A stretch of 32,343 bases of DNA from positions 1-32,343 of the forward strand of contig SXYT01000064.1 of NCBI GenBank assembly GCA_005788205.1, read 5' to 3'. A program made the translations under genes and the position numbers. Under the pieces are notes generated by a model, which was not told where the DNA came from, made no database searches, and saw only the letters and a program-made list of their open reading frames with translations. Shown here piece by piece: positions 30,813 through 32,343 of the stretch; positions within the stretch are counted from its first letter, which is position 1, and every line of letters begins with the position of its first letter. Origin of the DNA: Actinomycetota bacterium (lineage in GTDB: Bacteria > Actinomycetota > Acidimicrobiia > Acidimicrobiales > Ilumatobacteraceae).

Positions 30813-32343
30813 ATGTTCGGCGCCTCCACCGAAGCCACGTCCGCAGTGCTGACCTCCGGGTTCTTCCTGGAGAACGCCTGGTTGATCCCGGTCATCCCGG
30901 CCGTCGCCTTCGCGCTCATCATTTTCTTCGGCAAGAAGATGCCGATGAAGGGCAGCGAGATCGGCATCCTCTCCATGGTCGCCTCGCTCGTGTTCTCGGG
31001 CGGCGCCATCCTGCAGTGGATCAACCGCGTGAACGGCGCCGGTGAGGACCAGTACGTGGCCCCTGTCATCAGGACCTGGACCTGGTGGCAGAGCGGCGGA
31101 ATGGAATTCGGTCTGGGCCAGCACGTCGACGGCCTCACCCTCGCCGTGCTCGGTGTCGTTGCATTCATCTCCACGCTCGTGCAGATCTACTCGGTGGAGT
31201 ACCTGCGCGGCGACCGCCGCTACACCCACTTCTTCGCCTCGCTCACGCTGTTCTCTGCGGGCATGATGAACATGGTCGTCGCCGAGAACATGATCCAGCT
31301 GATCCTCGGCTGGGAGATCATGGGCCTCTGCTCCTTCTTGCTCATCGGCCACTGGTGGGAGGAGGGTGCGAACAGCCGTGCCGCGCTCAAGGCGTTCTTC
31401 ACCACCCGGACCGGTGACGTCGGCCTGCTCGCCGGCACCTCGATCCTCTTCTTCGCCGCCAACGACTGGACCCAGAAGACCCTCGGCGTCAGCGGTTTCT
31501 CCATCCGCGGTCTCTCGGCATGGGCACTCTCGGGCGACCCGAGCCACGCTGCGATCCTGTGGGGTGCGGTCGCGCTCTTCGTCGCTGCCATCGGCAAGTC
31601 GGGTCAGTTCCCGCTGCACACCTGGCTGCCCGACGCAATGGCGGGCCCGACCCCGGTGTCGTCGCTGCTGCATTCCTCCACCATGGTGGTGGCCGGCGTG
31701 TTCCTGGTCGCCCGCCTGTACCCCGTCTTCTTCGAGGGCCTCGACATCCTCGGCGGCAGCTCCAACTTCATCGTCATCATCGGCGGAATCACCATCGTGA
31801 TCGCGGCCGCTCTTGCGTTCGTCCAGACCGACATCAAGAAGGTGCTCGCGTACTCCACGGTCAGCCAGCTGGGCTACATGATGATGGGCCTCGGCGCCGG
31901 TGCGTGGCTCCCTGCGGTCTTCCACATCTTCACCCATGCGTTCTTCAAGGCGTGCTTGTTCCTCGGCGCCGGTTCGATCAGCCACAGCGCGTCGCACCAC
32001 TCCTTCGAGATGAAGAAGGACATGGGTGGCCTGCGCAAGTTCATGCCGGTCACCTTCGGCACGTGGATCATCAGCACGCTCGCCCTGTGCGGGGTCTTCC
32101 CGTTCTCGGGTTTTTTCTCGAAGGACGAGATCATCGACAACGTGGGCCACAACGGGTACACGCTGTTCATGTGGGTCGGTCTCGCCGGCGCCTTCCTCAC
32201 GGCCGCGTACATGACCCGTGCGACCTACCTCACGTTCTTCGGTGAGCCCCGCGGCGCCGCGGCGGGCGAGCACCATGACGAGCACGGTGATGCACACGGC
32301 GACGACGCGCACGCGGTCCACGGCGATGACCACGCCCATGACG
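30813..32343 (+). CDS. nuoL: NADH-quinone oxidoreductase-like subunit L, second copy (partial, runs off window)
   Basis: The first 510 residues of an antiporter-like pump subunit are present and no stop is reached. Glu168 (GWEIMGLCSFLLIG) and Lys262 (AIGKSGQFPLHTWLPDAM) are the key pump residues, so proton translocation should be retained. From about residue 485 a His/Asp/Gly/Ala-rich loop begins (EHHDEHGDAHGDDAHAVHG) and continues past the window edge. It is longer than the comparable loop of the first copy. nuoM and nuoN of this operon are expected downstream but cannot be seen. Confidence 0.93.
   Translation, partial: MFGASTEATSAVLTSGFFLENAWLIPVIPAVAFALIIFFGKKMPMKGSEIGILSMVASLVFSGGAILQWINRVNGAGEDQYVAPVIRTWTWWQSGGMEFGLGQHVDGLTLAVLGVVAFISTLVQIYSVEYLRGDRRYTHFFASLTLFSAGMMNMVVAENMIQLILGWEIMGLCSFLLIGHWWEEGANSRAALKAFFTTRTGDVGLLAGTSILFFAANDWTQKTLGVSGFSIRGLSAWALSGDPSHAAILWGAVALFVAAIGKSGQFPLHTWLPDAMAGPTPVSSLLHSSTMVVAGVFLVARLYPVFFEGLDILGGSSNFIVIIGGITIVIAAALAFVQTDIKKVLAYSTVSQLGYMMMGLGAGAWLPAVFHIFTHAFFKACLFLGAGSISHSASHHSFEMKKDMGGLRKFMPVTFGTWIISTLALCGVFPFSGFFSKDEIIDNVGHNGYTLFMWVGLAGAFLTAAYMTRATYLTFFGEPRGAAAGEHHDEHGDAHGDDAHAVHGDDHAHD

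Noticed and set aside
30750..32339. A 529-codon minus-strand frame opposite nuoL2
   Set aside because: It is a shadow of nuoL2, with the same charged low-complexity composition and no family motif.
25709..32343. Reading the second nuo operon as a membrane-bound NiFe hydrogenase or formate hydrogenlyase
   Set aside because: NuoD2 lacks the CxxC pairs that bind the NiFe centre, and the NuoC, NuoI, NuoJ and NuoK set is complex I-like.
25709..32343. Assembly duplication of the first nuo operon
   Set aside because: Each shared subunit differs strongly in sequence and motif detail, so the copies are paralogous subfamilies.
1..32343. CRISPR arrays, tRNA or rRNA genes, insertion sequences and prophage genes
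   Set aside because: I looked for repeat-spacer structure, tRNA cloverleaf cores, transposase motifs and integrase motifs and found none.

Overview
The window is high-GC DNA with almost no intergenic space. Genes are chained by 4-bp ATGA or GTGA overlaps, and several starts sit 7-8 bases behind a TAnnnT hexamer, which suggests leaderless transcripts. Gene content (menaquinol-type b6c complex, complete 14-subunit complex I, a second complex I without NADH module) and codon use suggest an actinobacterium, most likely Acidimicrobiia-like. The lineage is inferred from style; no marker gene is present.

Layout. Bases 1-461 hold no recognisable gene, only a probable promoter region with two short palindromes. 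Bases 462-5624 encode an unusual quinol:cytochrome c oxidoreductase: a small three-helix membrane protein, a 2[4Fe-4S] ferredoxin, a cytochrome b6-type subunit, a separate subunit IV, a Rieske protein with a Tat-like motif, a diheme cytochrome c and a three-helix protein of unknown function. Without a gap this runs into nuoA-N (5633-20689), a complete 14-gene NADH:quinone oxidoreductase, and then a glycosyltransferase-methyltransferase fusion (to 22182). An enoyl-CoA hydratase-family gene follows. On the minus strand are a class I glutamine amidotransferase-like (peptidase C26) gene and a threonine ammonia-lyase; a second class I amidotransferase is transcribed divergently from the lyase. From 25709 to the window end runs a second complex I operon, nuoA-B-C-D-H-I-J-K-L, lacking nuoE, nuoF and nuoG; its nuoL is cut by the window edge.

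How it works together. The first complex I would pass electrons from NADH to (mena)quinone while pumping protons, and the b6c complex would oxidise the quinol and reduce cytochrome c. The second complex I keeps its membrane pump subunits and its N2, N6a and N6b iron-sulfur sites but has no NADH, FMN or NuoG modules here, so its electron donor is unknown; a ferredoxin-type donor is one possibility. Its NuoD and NuoH copies have lost several residues normally conserved around the quinone site (Tyr to Trp, Asp to Gln, a Glu-Arg pair to Leu-Phe). Together with a ferredoxin encoded inside a b6-type operon whose cytochrome b keeps the cysteine that anchors heme ci, the window may describe a ferredoxin-linked menaquinone circuit running beside ordinary NADH respiration. 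That circuit is a hypothesis.
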